Shown here piece after piece: positions 1-29,510 of a stretch of 64,000 nt of DNA (its first letter is position 1; each line of letters starts with the position of its first letter). The stretch comes from Tridacna crocea (taxonomy: Eukaryota > Mollusca > Bivalvia > Cardiida > Cardiidae): positions 59,664,001 through 59,728,000 of the forward strand of contig OX031057.1 of the NCBI GenBank assembly GCA_943736015.1. The letters run 5' to 3'. A program made the translations under genes and the position numbers. Under the pieces are notes generated by a model. It saw only the letters and a list, made by a program, of their open reading frames with translations, was not told the DNA's origin and did not search any database.

Positions 1-742
1 GAGTTTTTAACTTAGTCCAAGCTAAAACTGTAGAAAGCTACATGTTGCTCATCACCAGTTCTAGTTACCTAGTGACCTAACAAACAATAAATTTACAATA
101 AAACCTAAATTACACAGTATGGTACAAGAAAAGTAACTCACCAATTTAAGGAATTGAGTACAAATAATCTGCCACACACATACCACCAACCATACGCTGT
201 GCTGTTAATGCTGCAATTAAAACATGCAAGGGTTATTAGCAATTCATAACTAATGCAAAGAAGACCTTGCAACCTGAAAAAAGATTACATGTTACAAAGT
301 GACGAATGCTGCCATTTCTCAACGCGCAAAGTCATGACACACGAAAACTGATTAAATTCAAAATAGAACGAACGTAAAACGCGTGTAATTGAATGTCAAC
401 TTATTGCAACCAAGATAAAGAGGTAGAAAGATAGTCATAGACAAACCACAAAGGCTAGAATGTTTTTACCGCTCAACTGGAAAGACAGACAATTTTTAAG
501 TTACAAGACAGGTCTTCTCTCAGAGATTTCCACTGCCGCTCTCAATTTAAGCAGGGATCACGTGCATAGAATGCTTATTGCAACAAAGAGGAGAAATGGG
601 CCAAAAGGAAAAACTGCCAAAAAGGAAATCAAAGTACTGATGTACCTGAAAAACATGACCTGGCTACATATGTAAAAAGATTTCTATAGAAAATTGTAAC
701 ATTTTTGTTGTTTTTGATGTTGTGTGTATGAGTGGATTTATT
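1..742. other. AT-rich intergenic DNA, nothing recognised
   Basis: No exon, hairpin or repeat that I recognise. A 71-codon open frame at 460-675 has no recognisable motif and no splice context, and I do not call it a gene. Confidence 0.5.
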
Positions 743-1111
743 TTAAAGTGGTGGACCCGTAATACTTCTAAAGCAGAGTGGCATAAAATTTCTTGACCAT
801 TGATAAAGACAGATTTATATAGATATAATACTTTTGCACATTTTTAACCGACCAGAAATTTCTTTGATGTCTATAGTGAAATTATTTGTTGATACTTTTG
901 TTAGTTTCCAGAAAAGGGAGGTAATTATCATATCCCTTTGTAATGAGAATATAGTGGTTTTAGATTTATAAATGATAATTCTAGGGAGGAAAAAAAGGAA
1001 AAAGTGGCTCGGTGAAAGAAGTGCAATATACTCATTTTTAATCTTTGCAAATTTTGTAGGATAATATTGTAGTGGAAATAGCTGTTTTCTATTACGGGTC
1101 CACTACGTTAA
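743..1111. mobile_element. TTAA-flanked short inverted-repeat element
   Basis: TTAA occurs at 743-746 and 1108-1111. Just inside are inverted ends that share GTGGACCCGTAATA. The interior stretch 869-983 recurs at 38071-38181. There is no coding capacity. The TTAA flanks are compatible with a non-autonomous piggyBac-type element, which is an inference. Confidence 0.6.
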
Positions 1112-1468
1112 GAACGATATGGCGATGCATTTCCGGCAAACAAATGTACAATGTAGGTGCATATCACCCGTCGTAATACAGTGGAGGAAGTGGGTCAAGG
1201 GATCACCCGATATTTACCGTTACTGTCTGTTCCTGGTAAATCACGAAAACTGACGAAAGGCGTGCCGGTGTAATGCAGAAAAATGACCCCCATTACAAAA
1301 TGACCCACGGGTCATTTCTCGACGTAGAGGAATGACCCATGGGCCATTTCTCTACGTAAAGAATGACCCGGGTCATTATTCTACGTCGAGAAATGACCCA
1401 TAGTTATTTCATGCTTTCCGGTAGGATATCGAGAAATAGCAGTGAAAATATTTTACGATCTTACACTG

Positions 1469-1957
1469 GTCACCCCTCACAACGTACTTCAGTGTGACGT
1501 CACAGGTAGTGATATCGGACCCTTGTTGTAAAGTCAGTTTGCGTGTTTGGTTAGACTGGTTTTTTTTTGTAATCGTTTCTTTAAACGATCTGAAAAAGTC
1601 TTTAGACCTCCAAAGCGTACAATGCCTAGGGGCTTTGTTTTTTGTCAAAGCTTTTGTTAACTACTTATAATAATGGAATAGACCTCGACCAACTATTAAA
1701 ACCCAATCACTTTTTGATATTTGGTCAAAGTGTTTGTGCATATAGACATCTGCTTCCTGTCTAAAACATCAGAATATTAAATGTATTCATCTAATGTCTT
1801 TGATAAATACATGAGAGTCTTTGTAGTCCGTTTGTATCCACCCGAGCTAGCCTCATTCTATCTTCATATCGTACGTACTTTTCAATATGGCGGAAATAAG
1901 TTATGAAAATGTTCAGGTCCGATATCACTTCCTGTGACGTAGGTTGTTACCCTTGAC
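1469..1957. mobile_element. Innermost inverted-repeat element
   Basis: The ends are inverted copies of each other: GTCACCCCTCACAACGTAC at the left, and the complement of GTTGTTACCCTTGAC at the right. Further in, CGTCACAGG.AGTGATATCGGACC is present on both arms. It sits exactly inside the CACTGGT site of family G. No open frame of note. Confidence 0.6.
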
Positions 1958-2198
1958 TGGTACCACCAGTGAAAATACCGATTTTCACGTTCTTGTTGCC
2001 TAGGTTAATTGTGCGTGCCTTACAACCAGATGGGAAATATGACGTCATATGCCTTACATTTCTCGCGCTTGACGAAATATTGTAATGCGTAGCTATGCGG
2101 GAGGGGTACGCCACGGGGAATAACAAAAAATAACTGTACTGGAGTTTGATAAAGTTCCTGCCAGAAAGGGTTAAAAGCATGAAATAAATAGAATATTT

Positions 2199-2222
2199 GT
2201 TGTTGTTGTTGTTGTTGTTGTT
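2199..2222 (+). repeat. (GTT)n microsatellite
   Basis: Eight uninterrupted GTT units inside the family G element. The overlapping poly-Q open frame on the minus strand is an artefact of this run. Confidence 0.9.
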
Positions 2223-2650
2223 TTTTCACTCGTGGCTGCGCCACTCGTGAAAATATTACCGATGGTGTTCACTCGATGAAATAAATTTCGATCTTTCACC
2301 GAAAAAAAACCAAATATCCTCTGTCATTTCTCGACGTAGAGAAATGACCCATGGGTCATTCCTCTACGTCGAGAAATGACCGTGGGTCATTTTGTAATGG
2401 GGGTCATTTCTCTGTATTACACCGGAATAAAACTGATCTGAACTTGATAATGCTACACTCTGTATGAACTTTAACCTGCTTGTTTCTTTTCTTTAAAAAA
2501 AAAACAACTATAGATAATATTGATTCAGTCCAATTAAACGAAGACACAGATGGTGCATGTGAGTGAAGTTTTAATCACGATTTAATTTAAGCTGTATACA
2601 GTTTTATTTTTGTTATTGGTATGGTCAGCAAAGCAAGGTATTTAGATCGC

Positions 2651-2862
2651 TTAACCCTTATCCTGCTGTATAACTAATATTAAATTTTCAATTTGATACT
2701 AATAACCCAAACATTGCTGTTTTAAAGTTATGTTCTGAGGAATAATATCACCGCATCGGACAGTGTTGATCAAAGATCAGACTGCACGTTCTGTGCAGTC
2801 TGATCTTGATCTACACTGTCCGCAAAAGGTCAGCCAATCGCGCTTAGCAGCCAAAGGGTTAA
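2651..2862. mobile_element. TTAA palindromic MITE, family B, copy 1
   Basis: TTAACCCTTATCC opens the element and AAGGGTTAA closes it. The central hairpin pairs AGATCAGACTGCACG with its complement around TTCTG, followed by GATCTACACTGTCCGCAAA. Other copies are at 8931-9147, 25393-25604, 32708-32919, 34112-34312, 36110-36230 (reversed, truncated) and a remnant near 47280-47350. Confidence 0.75.
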
Positions 2863-3004
2863 AAACAAGATGCCTTTTTTCGTTTTGAAGCAGAGCATTT
2901 AAAAGGAAAACACTGCGACAGAAAATACAAATTGCTAGCAACAACCAATTTCTCCTTTTTTCACAATGTTTTCATGAGTATTAATTTTAACTTGTGCGTT
3001 GAAA

Positions 3005-3230
3005 ATTCGAGCCATGCTCTGGCAACGGGGGTCTTATTGTATCTCCGTGATGCCTTTCGCCAAGCCAGTAATTACATTATTATAGTTTAAAAAGCTTTGT
3101 ACAATAACCAACCGAATCATGCGGTACACTGGTCCTTGGACATACACAATATTGACTTATATAAAAAGGTCTGCGCAGGCTTACCTGACTCGCTTTGCTG
3201 ATGTTTCAAACCCCCTTTTTACAGAGTAAG
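3005..3230. repeat. Degenerate family K element
   Basis: It carries the family's edge phrase GAGCCATGCTCTGGCAA and a closing AACCCCCTTTTTACAGAG, with a diverged middle. Better copies, with the palindrome CAGCCTGCGC..GCGCAGGCTG, occur later in the window. Confidence 0.4.
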
Positions 3231-3346
3231 GTTTATTTATGAGGTTCATTTATATTTCATTAGATTTCAGATAATGTTGTTGGCTGACCTTAATCTATTC
3301 CACTCGCAAAGACCCCTAATTTCGATTTTGGCGCTGACAGGTTGGG

Positions 3347-3561
3347 TTAATTATTTACCAAGCGACAAAATCTTAGTCTGGTTGAAGTTGAAAGTACTTG
3401 CAGACGACAAAATAAACGAAACTAAAAAAAGTGAAATTTGTTTCCAGCATGGTAGAAAACATTGTGGGAAAAGAAGAAAAACGCTTGTTACCAGGATTTT
3501 CTCCTTTTCCCACAGTGTTTTTAGGGTCGTAAAAACCAGGGATTGTTTGGTTAAGAGTTAA
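3347..3561. mobile_element. TTAA palindromic MITE, family C, forward copy
   Basis: TTAA-bounded, with the family's GCAGACGACAAAATAAA segment. The arms read GTGGGAAAAGAAGAAAA and TTTTCTCCTTTTCCCAC, but the usual core has changed to ACGCTTGTTACCAGG, so this is a decayed copy. It lies in the 5' flank of the decarboxylase gene. Confidence 0.7.
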
Positions 3562-3624
3562 CACTCTAAAAATCATCTGAAATACTCGGGTTAAAATATA
3601 TCTGTAACGTCACAAACCGTGTTC

Positions 3625-3854
3625 TTAACCCATTACCAAACAACAATATTTTAGACTGGTCCAAATTGAAAGCATTTGCAGACGACAAAATAAAAATGAC
3701 TAAAATTTGGAAATTGTTTTGTGATGAGTAGAAAAACATTGTAGGAAAAGGAGAAAATGCTGGTTACCAGCATTTTCTCCTTTTCCCACTATGTTTTCCA
3801 GAGGCTTCTTTCTCTGGGGCATCAAAACTTAGGGATTGTATGGTAATGGGTTAA
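3625..3854. mobile_element. TTAA palindromic MITE, family C, forward copy
   Basis: Intact copy with TTAA at both ends and the perfect core AAAATGCTGGTTACCAGC. It ends only 45 bp before the likely splice acceptor of the first coding exon of the decarboxylase gene, so it lies at the 3' end of an upstream (5'-UTR) intron or within the promoter. Confidence 0.8.
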
Positions 3855-3915
3855 AAAGAATTCGTTGTCCTCAATATCTGGATACTTTCTTTTTTTAAGA
3901 TTTGCTAAGATCAAC

Positions 3916-22718
<18,803 letters not shown>

Positions 22719-22850
22719 AGTGTTTCGTACAATTTTGTAGATATTTAAAAAGCGCGGAGTGTTATATAGGGAACAAGAAGGAAGGAAATTCCACATTTAA
22801 GTGTTCAGTAATATTTAATATTGTTTTTTATGTGATACATGTACTTTCTT

Positions 22851-23074
22851 TTAACTCATTACCAAACGACAAAATTTTTGGTTTGTCCAAATCGAAAGCA
22901 TTTGCAGACGACAAAATAGAAGTAACTGAAAATTCGACATTTGTATTGTGAAGAGGAGAAAACATAATGGGAAATGGAGAAAATGCTGGTTACCAGCATT
23001 TTTTTCCACGATTTTTCCTAAATGTTTCTTTCTCAGGGTCCTCAAAAGTAGGGATTGTGTGGTAATGAGATAAA
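22851..23074. mobile_element. Family C MITE, forward copy, right arm shortened
   Basis: TTAACTCATTACCAAACGAC opens it. The hairpin is GAAAATGCTGGTTACCAGC followed by TTTTTTTCCACG instead of the full right arm. It follows the Ddc stop by 130 bp. Confidence 0.75.
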
Positions 23075-23180
23075 TTATACCGTAGATATTGTCATATAGC
23101 TATGGTCCAAGAAATCAATTTCGTTTGACAACTGACTGAATCATGAAGTAGAGTGGTCCTTGGAAATGAAGTGAATCCAC

Positions 23181-24295
23181 AAATGGCTTGCAACACGCGA
23201 AAAGGGGCATTCGGACATATGCATAAAATGTTGCTTCGGATGAGCCTACGCAGTCCGCACATGCTTATCCGAAACGACACTTTCCGTTTTTATGTAATTT
23301 TCTGTTTCGCACAAGTTTACTGTAGCACTGAATATATTGTAGTCGTACAGTGCTGTCCAGGATTAGCCTGTCCGGACTGCGCAGGCTGATCCGAGCCGAC
23401 ACTTTACGCAAATGTCTGAAAGCCCCTTTTTCGCGTGTTGCAATTAAGGACGTATTCTACAGTTTTGTGAAAATTTAATCATTTCATAGAATTTTGTAAT
23501 TCTTTCATATGTTGGGTAAAATTCAATGGCAAACTCAAAAATAAAAAGAAAAAGGTATGTTGCAGGGTTAGATTTTCTGCAAAATGGCTGTTTCTATGGT
23601 AACCGTTTGTATCACCTAAAATACACCTAAAATGACTATATTTTCATAAAAGACATTAATACAATGATTGAAAGTTTATTATACCATGCAAATATTATTT
23701 TCCTTATTTAATATATCATTTCTTGATTCTGTATGAATGAAAAAATAAGCTGAATTCATTTTCTTTTTGAAAAATTATTTTTCCTATTTTTTGACTCGCC
23801 AAAGTATTAGCAAAATCAACATGTAGTCTTTAATTAATTAAAAATTTTGAAAAATTCCTTTCATAGATTTTTTTTATATTCAGTAAAATTTAATGGTGAG
23901 TACAAAAATGAGAAGAAAAAGATATGTTGCAGAGTTAGATTTTCTGTAAAATAGCCGTTTCCATAGTGACCGTTTAGGCGCTCAGACCGGTTGGCACTGT
24001 CATGCTCAGTAGACTCTAGTCTCTGAGAAAGTCGATACCGCCGAAAACTTTCCTGTATTCTTCTGATCTTTTCCCTTCAAATAGATCTTTTTGCAAAATG
24101 TCCGTTAGGTCGATATTGTAGACTCATTCTTCGCTTCGAAACGTACCGTATCCAAAATTCAAGGTATTGTCCGAACGATATACAAGTACCTTCTTTTAGA
24201 AGAGTTACTGTCTGTTATTGTCTCCCTTGCAATCGCCACAGTGATGTGCAGAAATTACTACCGAAAACGTCCTTAAGCCATATTGTTTCGACCAA
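23181..24295. mobile_element. Family A MITE, copy 5, interrupted near its right end
   Basis: The body is 23181-23440, ending CGCGTGTTGCAA. The expected continuation GCCATAT appears only at 24275, after the 23441-24274 insertion, so the family A terminus is split between CAA and GCC. Confidence 0.7.
23441..24274. mobile_element. Element with TTAAGGACGT ends nested in a family A MITE
   Basis: Starts TTAAGGACGTATTCTACAG and ends CCGAAAACGTCCTTAA. Inside, 23453-23600 and 23843-23960 are diverged direct repeats that share GATATGTTGCAGRGTTAGAT and TTTCTGYAAAATRGC. There is no coding frame. I could not define a target duplication with certainty. Confidence 0.65.
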
Positions 24296-24380
24296 TGTCA
24301 GCCTACGCAGAAGTGCAAACTGACCTCGGCCAATACTTTTCGCAGATGCATTAAGCCCCCTTTCAACAGAGCATTGCTCA
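24279..24380. repeat. Family K palindromic repeat
   Basis: GTTTCGACCAATGTCAGCC, CAGAAGTGCAAACTGACC and AAGCCCCCTTTCAACAGAGC. The palindrome is weakened compared with the 21.5-kb copy. Confidence 0.5.
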
Positions 24381-24591
24381 TTTAGATTCATGCACTATAA
24401 TGACTCGCTTTTTGTTGATCCAACCTTATTTCTGTGTGTGTGCAGTTATCGTGGACAAATTATCTGATGAAAGTCATGTTTAAAACGGCCTATGCAGAAA
24501 ATAAGCCATTATCGTAACATACTACTGTCTCAAAATAAAGTTATTATTATCATCTGTATTATTCATAATTTCATTTTTTATTATTACTACT

Positions 24592-24935
24592 ATTTATTTC
24601 ATGCTTTCCGGTAGGTTATTGAGAATACCGGTGAAATATTTTTCCATATTTCATGGTTACGACCAGTGAAAATATCGCTTTTTATATTCTAGATACCTAG
24701 ATGAAATGCGTGTGAGTCACAACCAGATGGAAATTTGACGTCATTTACCTTACATTTCTTGCGCTTGGCGTTAAATTGTAATGCGTTGCTATGCGTAGGG
24801 GGTACGCCATGGAGGAATAACTGAAAGGAACTGTACTGAATTTTGACAAAGTTCCTCCCAGAAAGGGTTAAAAGCATGAAATAAATAGATTTTTTTTTTT
24901 TACGGTTAAAGGTTGAAATTTATTTCATCTCGTGA
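24592..24935. mobile_element. Family G element, copy 3
   Basis: TTATTTCATGCTTTCCGGTAG at the left, GGGGTACGCCATGGAGGAAT in the body, ACGGTTAAAGGTTGAAATTT at the right. More diverged than the other copies (ATTTGACGTCATTT in place of ATATGACGTCATAT). Confidence 0.65.
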
Positions 24936-25392
24936 ACATTGTTTATTTATCTATTTTATTTCATTTTATTCATTTATTTATTTCTTCAATTATTATCATT
25001 TTTATTTGTTACTCATCATCATAGCTTAACAGAACTGTAGACATGCTGTATCTAAATAAACAGAAAACATGAGACGATAGCATTTATCTTAATTCATGTT
25101 TGCTTTTTTTCCGCAATGCTTGTATTTTGATACAGAATGGGTTTTCATGACTCTGCGATAAATATTTTGAAATAGAATGGGTTTTCGTGACTCAGCGGTA
25201 AAACTTGAATGTGTAATAAGACACTGTTGGTTTGGCTCCTGCGGCGAGGATGGTCACCTGCAAGTGTCCTTAGATTAAAAGTTCTGTACCTCCTAAACAT
25301 ACTACGGCTGAAAAGATGTTGAAGTTAATGTTGCGGTGCTATGGCGGAAAAGCGACCAACAATCCTATTCGAAACGATGGTTTTATGTAAAA

Positions 25393-25604
25393 CCTACCCT
25401 GCTAGATTAGTTTATTGAAAATTTCTAGACGACGGTAAAAAACTAAAATCTTGCCATTTCAAATTTGTATTTTGGAAGAAATACATCACCTTACTGGATA
25501 GTGTAGATCCAAGATCAGACTGAACGTTTTGTGCAGTCTGATCTTGATCTACACTGTCCGAAAAAAAAAGCATCGAGTCGCGCTTAGCACACCCTATGGG
25601 TTAA
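25393..25604. mobile_element. Family B MITE, copy 3
   Basis: It has the hairpin AGATCAGACTGAACG..GTGCAGTCTGATCTTG and closes ATGGGTTAA. The left TTAA has decayed (CTACCCTGCTAG). Confidence 0.65.
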
Positions 25605-25609
25605 TCTTC

Positions 25610-26150
25610 GTTAATTTTTGAAGTCTATTTTTTGTCTATCTGAAGAGAGTAACAAGTCGCTAGCATGAGGCATTGAGTAACTTGTGACAATACACGTGTT
25701 TGCCTTTTTGTCGCTTAGTATCATTCACAGTTGTAGGCAGTCCGCGGTTGTATTTCTGAATTCAAATACCAGCAATCGGATTGGCTTAGACAAAATGTCT
25801 CAGCCAATTAGATGGCTAGGCAATGACCTTATTATTGAATGAAAATTTGAAGAATTATAATTCGTGGGAAAACTCTCATTAATAAAAACAAACAGATGTA
25901 TGGGAATGCAGTTCTCGCACCATGAGAACTGGTTGCAATGGAGACCACAGATGTCACACAGCAACAAAGTCATTAAATAGATGGTATTCTGGTACCATTC
26001 TGAATCAGAAAGAGTACGAAGGACAATATTTTGTTCCTCATTTCATTTATCTCCTGAAAGATATACCATAGAAGGTGGGGGTGCGGAAAGAGTGATTGCC
26101 TCGGAGTTTTGCGAAATGTTTTTTTCAGATTTTGAATTTACAGTCTTTTC
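25610..26150. other. Intergenic DNA downstream of the glycosyltransferase gene
   Basis: No exon or hairpin recognised. CAATCGGATTGGCTTAGACA and AGCCAATTAG at 25773-25810 may be a family E scrap. Confidence 0.4.
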
Positions 26151-26153
26151 AGT

Positions 26154-26382
26154 TTAACTGTTTACCACACAATCCCAACTTTAAACGACCCTGAGAAAGA
26201 GGTCTTCTGAAAACATTGTGGGAAACGTAGAAAATGCTGGTAACCAGCATTTTCTACTTTTCCCACAATGTTTTCTTCCCTTCCCAAAACAATTTTCAAA
26301 TGTTCAGTCCCTTTCATTTTGTCGTCTGCAAATGGTTTCAATTAGGACCAGTCTAAAAAATTGTCGTTTGGTAAAGAGTTAA
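26154..26382. mobile_element. TTAA palindromic MITE, family C, intact reverse copy
   Basis: TTAA at both ends. The hairpin arms are GTGGGAAACGTAGAAAATGC and GCATTTTCTACTTTTCCCAC. The GTAG/CTAC change is on both arms, so the palindrome is preserved; the other arm difference (AAACG/TTTTC) is not matched. Confidence 0.85.
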
Positions 26383-26488
26383 AAAAAAAAGCGGGGAAAG
26401 CATAAAGACGATGGAGTTTACGGAATCCCAACTATTCACCAGGCCCAAAGTTCTAAGTTCAGGCATCATTCAAATGTGAGTTTCAATG

Positions 26489-28044
26489 TCACAGGCAAAG
26501 CTCTTTATTTCCATATATAACATGTCTCAACATGGCACCAAATGTTGTGTTAAAATTACGTATCAAATTGACGTCCCATGGAAAATTTATCTGTCTTGAA
26601 TATATATGGAAACCATAGAGTTTCGACCAATCATATATCATGGACGACTGTAAATTGACACCGACTAGAATATCTGGACAGCACATGGTTCCCACTTCTA
26701 TATGGATCAAGTCTGGGCGCGAACGTGCCAAGTCATTGCTGTATTGCATAGAATTGTAAACGTAGCTATTATTTCTATAATCCTTTTTGTAGCCTTCCTG
26801 CCAGTGTGTCAGAAACGTTGCGTTTTTCATAGCCATTATAAATGAGTTTAGTAAGTATTGGCCCCCTGATTGCCTGCACATCGTGATATTGAAATAACGT
26901 AACGGCTTTAAATCCCGTAAAACTATAACGTCAGTATCTAAATATATCCCGCCAAGTCGCATTAAAGCCTCGATTCTCATGACGTCACCAGAGTGCTCGT
27001 GGTGAGATATCTTCCTCCCATAAATAAATAAAGGTCTCTCTGTTTTAACATGTAGAATATTGGGAAATAAGCGTATAATGTAGTCCCAATACACACCATA
27101 TGGCAAGAATTCACCATGGAAAATAATCAAACAAGGACGAACAAAACGAACGACGCTAATAATGCTTAGGAACGTCTGGAACATCATTTCCTTTTCAAAG
27201 TACCAAACATAATGTACAACATTCGGAACACGACTGTCCGTGTTACAGCAAGAGTTTGTAAAGGCCGCCAAACAAGAGCTATTCAGTGTCACAACGTCCA
27301 CGTCACTGGAGGAATTTGTCACTGATGGCAGAAGCATTGGTCTTCCAGAGGAGCAACTTAGAGAATATTTCAGCCGCCGTGTATTATGTAATTTATCACT
27401 GATTATGAACTTGGGACATTTTCTACGCCTTTTGTGATCCCAATCAGATAGATCTGATGGTGAATCCGGCCAGAGAAGATATTTATGCCAGTTGGATTCC
27501 ATGGCGCAATATGGTTCATGGGATTGCTCATTGATCACGATATTCATCTCAAACGTCCGAAAGAATTCAATTTCTTCTTTCTTCCTGATTGTACTATTTT
27601 TCTTACTATCTTTGGCTGTTTGGTTGTTGATCGTGGGTTGTACTGTAATGACTTTGTCTTCCTTACTGTCGAGGGTCTGATTTGAAGTTTTATTCTGATC
27701 CTTTGATACTTCCATCTTTTGTTCAATTACAAAACTCTCAGTACTACTGTTTGAGTTGTTGGAATTGTTCAATATTTCATATTCTGTGTTGTTAATCACA
27801 ACTTGTTTGTCTTCATGGACATTTGAATTGCTTTTCCCAGGTTTACTGAGTGTATAAGTTATGTTCTGATTTAGATCTTTTCCTGTTGTTGGCAGTGGAG
27901 TCTTTTGTGTGTGACTGACTTCCGCTGACATCCCAGGACTGTCCGTCATTGACAATGTAGAAGCTCTGTATGGCGATGTTGTATATGTACGAGGACTGTT
28001 GCCCGTCTTCAGAGGTTTAGCAATATTATTGCTTATCTTCAAAT
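26489..28044 (-). CDS. Glycosyltransferase exon 2 (stem, catalytic domain, stop)
   Basis: 1556 bp. The first two bases complete an Asp codon. It begins (D)LKISNNIAKPLKTGN and ends VIYGNKELCL and stop. The whole catalytic domain is in this one exon. Confidence 0.88.
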
Positions 28045-28898
28045 CTGTAAGGAAAAACAGTGGAAACCACACTGAGGAAGAAGCATTTTGAAAAATATGT
28101 GGGAAAGGGAGATGATGCTGGTAACCAGATTTTCTCCTATTTCCACGTATGTTTTCTACTATATCAAACACAAGTTTTGTGAGGTTGAGCTACATTTAAG
28201 TTTCGTCTGCAAATCAATTAACCAATTACCACACAATCCCTACTTCTGACGACCCTGAGAAAGAAGCCTTTAGAAAACATTGTGGGAAAAGGAGAAAATG
28301 CTGGTAACCAGCATTTTCTCCTTTTCCATCATTGTTTTCTACCCTTCCCAAAACAGTTTTCAACTTTTGATTCACATTTATTTTGTCGTCTGAAAATGCT
28401 TTCAATATGAACAAGTCTAACAACTACTGAAATCGTTTACCTCTTTATTTCGAGTTTTTATGGCCCTGAGAAAGAAGCCTTTTGAATATATTTTGGGTGA
28501 AATAGAAAACGGTGGGACGCATCATTTTCTCCTTTTCCCATATTTTTTTCAACCCTGTTAAAAACAGAAAACATTTTAGCAACATTTAGTTTGTTCTCTC
28601 CAGCAAATGCTTTCAAATTTGACCACGCTAGAATGTTTTTGTGTGGTAAATGGTTAACTGATACAGAAAGCCTAAGAATTCTCAGAAAGATGCGCTGGCC
28701 GTAGTGATATAAGAAAAATATTGTTGAAAATTCAAACAAATCCTTTGAATAAACAAGACTACCTGTATCCCCACCAATGAAAACCACAAGGACTATGCAG
28801 GTCAACAACAATATCCATAAACATTGTTTTCTCCCAATTCTTTTGGCCACTTCATGTATTCTCGCTTTCAAATTTGTCGTCTGGTCACCGGTCGACAT
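26489..28898 (-). CDS. Golgi type II glycosyltransferase with DXD motif (Gly_transf_sug / GT32-like)
   Basis: Two coding exons on the minus strand, 28898-28763 and 28044-26489, join in phase 1 (donor ACAG|GTAGTC, acceptor TTCCTTACAG|AT) and give 563 aa. Order: short cytoplasmic tail (1-25), signal-anchor helix of about residues 26-43 (CLWILLLTCIVLVVFIGG), a long stem of about 44-315 rich in Ser/Thr/Asn with many N-glycosylation sequons (NNSNNSNSST, NKTSNQT), then the catalytic domain. The domain begins VPNVVHYVWYFEKE, has SGDVMRIEALMRLGGIYLDT and the metal/nucleotide-sugar motif DTD at about 415-417, and ends in an alpha-1,4-GT-like region. Family knowledge suggests transfer of a sugar from UDP-sugar to glycolipid or glycoprotein in the Golgi. 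The exact donor and acceptor cannot be read from sequence. Without the splice, the frame would begin in MITE-derived sequence (28171-28045), which I reject as coding. Human A4GALT is about 353 aa, and the excess here is stem. Confidence 0.88.
28050..28217. mobile_element. Family C MITE fragment at the glycosyltransferase acceptor
   Basis: The reverse-orientation copy has lost its left end. GTGGGAAAGGGAGATGATGC, TGGTAACCAGATTTTCTCC and TTTCGTCTGCAAATCAATTAA remain. It abuts the intron 1 acceptor within a few bases, so it supplies much of the upstream acceptor environment and accounts for the spurious extension of the open frame. Confidence 0.7.
28218..28430. mobile_element. TTAA palindromic MITE, family C, reverse copy
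   Basis: TTAACCAATTACCACACAAT opens it. Hairpin GAGAAAATGCTGGTAACCAG and complement, with the last arm bases changed (TTTTCCATCATTG). The right TTAA is not clear. Confidence 0.75.
28438..28657. mobile_element. Family C MITE, diverged reverse copy
   Basis: GGCCCTGAGAAAGAAGCC and TTTTCTCCTTTTCCC are recognisable. The core has drifted to ACGGTGGGACGCATCATT. Closes GGTAAATGGTTAA. It is the third family C element in the single glycosyltransferase intron. Confidence 0.7.
28763..28898 (-). CDS. Glycosyltransferase exon 1 (cytoplasmic tail and membrane anchor)
   Basis: 136 bp. It encodes MSTGDQTTNLKARIHEVAKR and then the hydrophobic anchor, ending GGDT plus one base. Basic residues before the anchor fit an N-in, C-lumen orientation. 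No other ATG in frame upstream is supported. Confidence 0.82.
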
Positions 28899-29189
28899 GT
28901 TTCGATGTCTTTTACCTCACTATGTCCTGGGGAAAAAAAGATGGTCTGGAAAAAAAAAAAGATGGTAGCAAAAAGCTTAAAATCCCTTCTCATCTTTGCT
29001 AGCCAAGGGTGACGATCATTGCCTTGCTCTATTTACCCTTGGCTGAAAGACTCGAAATTTGTAATCCCTGAGATACGCCGCCAGATCGTTATCAATCCAA
29101 CAATAACATACAAAATTGAAAACCAATCAAACGCCATGTGACAAAACTCTTTCGTAAAAAGAAAACGTATTTTCACAGCCCAGCATCTG

Positions 29190-29510
29190 GTGTTGGAATG
29201 TGTTTCCAAAACAGTGTGGGAGAAAAGGAAGAAATGCAACGTTTTCAGAAGCCTTCTTTCTCGGGGTAGATAAAGATTTTAGTGAAAGTTTTTTTACACT
29301 TAATCCATCACAACCGTGTTTTGTCCACCCTGTAGAAGGCACCCTTTCAAGATTTTTGGAAAAAGGAGACAACGCTAGTAATCAAAATTTTCTCTTTTTC
29401 CCATAATGTTTTCTTCCCCTTTCAACAAAAATAATATCACTTGATTTAGCTTTGACATGTCGTCTGCACATGCTTTCATTTCAGAGCAACATTAATTTTT
29501 GTCTTTTAGT
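29190..29510. repeat. Decayed, possibly doubled family C sequence
   Basis: Pieces such as CAGTGTGGGAGAAAAGGAAG, GAAGCCTTCTTTCTCGGGG, TTTTCTCTTTTTCCCATAATG and GTCGTCTGCACATGCTTTCA are in family C order but disrupted. Probably two old insertions. Confidence 0.5.

Larger units (their letters stand above)
1407..2310. mobile_element. Family G element (CATGCTTTCCGGTAG end), interrupted
   Basis: It begins TTATTTCATGCTTTCCGG and ends near TTTCGATCTTTCACCGAAAA. The body contains ATATGACGTCATAT and GGGGTACGCCACGGGGAATA. Related copies are at 12812-13250, 24592-24935 and 30675-31545. This copy is split at CACTGGT/ACCAGTG by the 1469-1957 insertion. A (GTT)n run lies at 2199-2222. Confidence 0.65.
1265..2425. 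mobile_element. Outer element of a three-level nested insertion (family H)
   Basis: The inverted ends start CCGGTGTAATGCAG at 1265 and finish CTGTATTACACCGG at 2425. Each is followed inward by stacked palindromic blocks built from AATGACCC/GGGTCATT and CTACGTCGAG (1286-1400 and 2320-2415). The middle is occupied by a family G element, which itself holds another inverted-repeat element. No protein is encoded. Confidence 0.7.

Noticed and set aside
28045..28171. Continuous open frame extending the glycosyltransferase upstream to 28171
   Set aside because: These bases belong to the intron and to a family C MITE fragment. A strong acceptor at 28045 joins in phase with an exon coding a proper membrane anchor.
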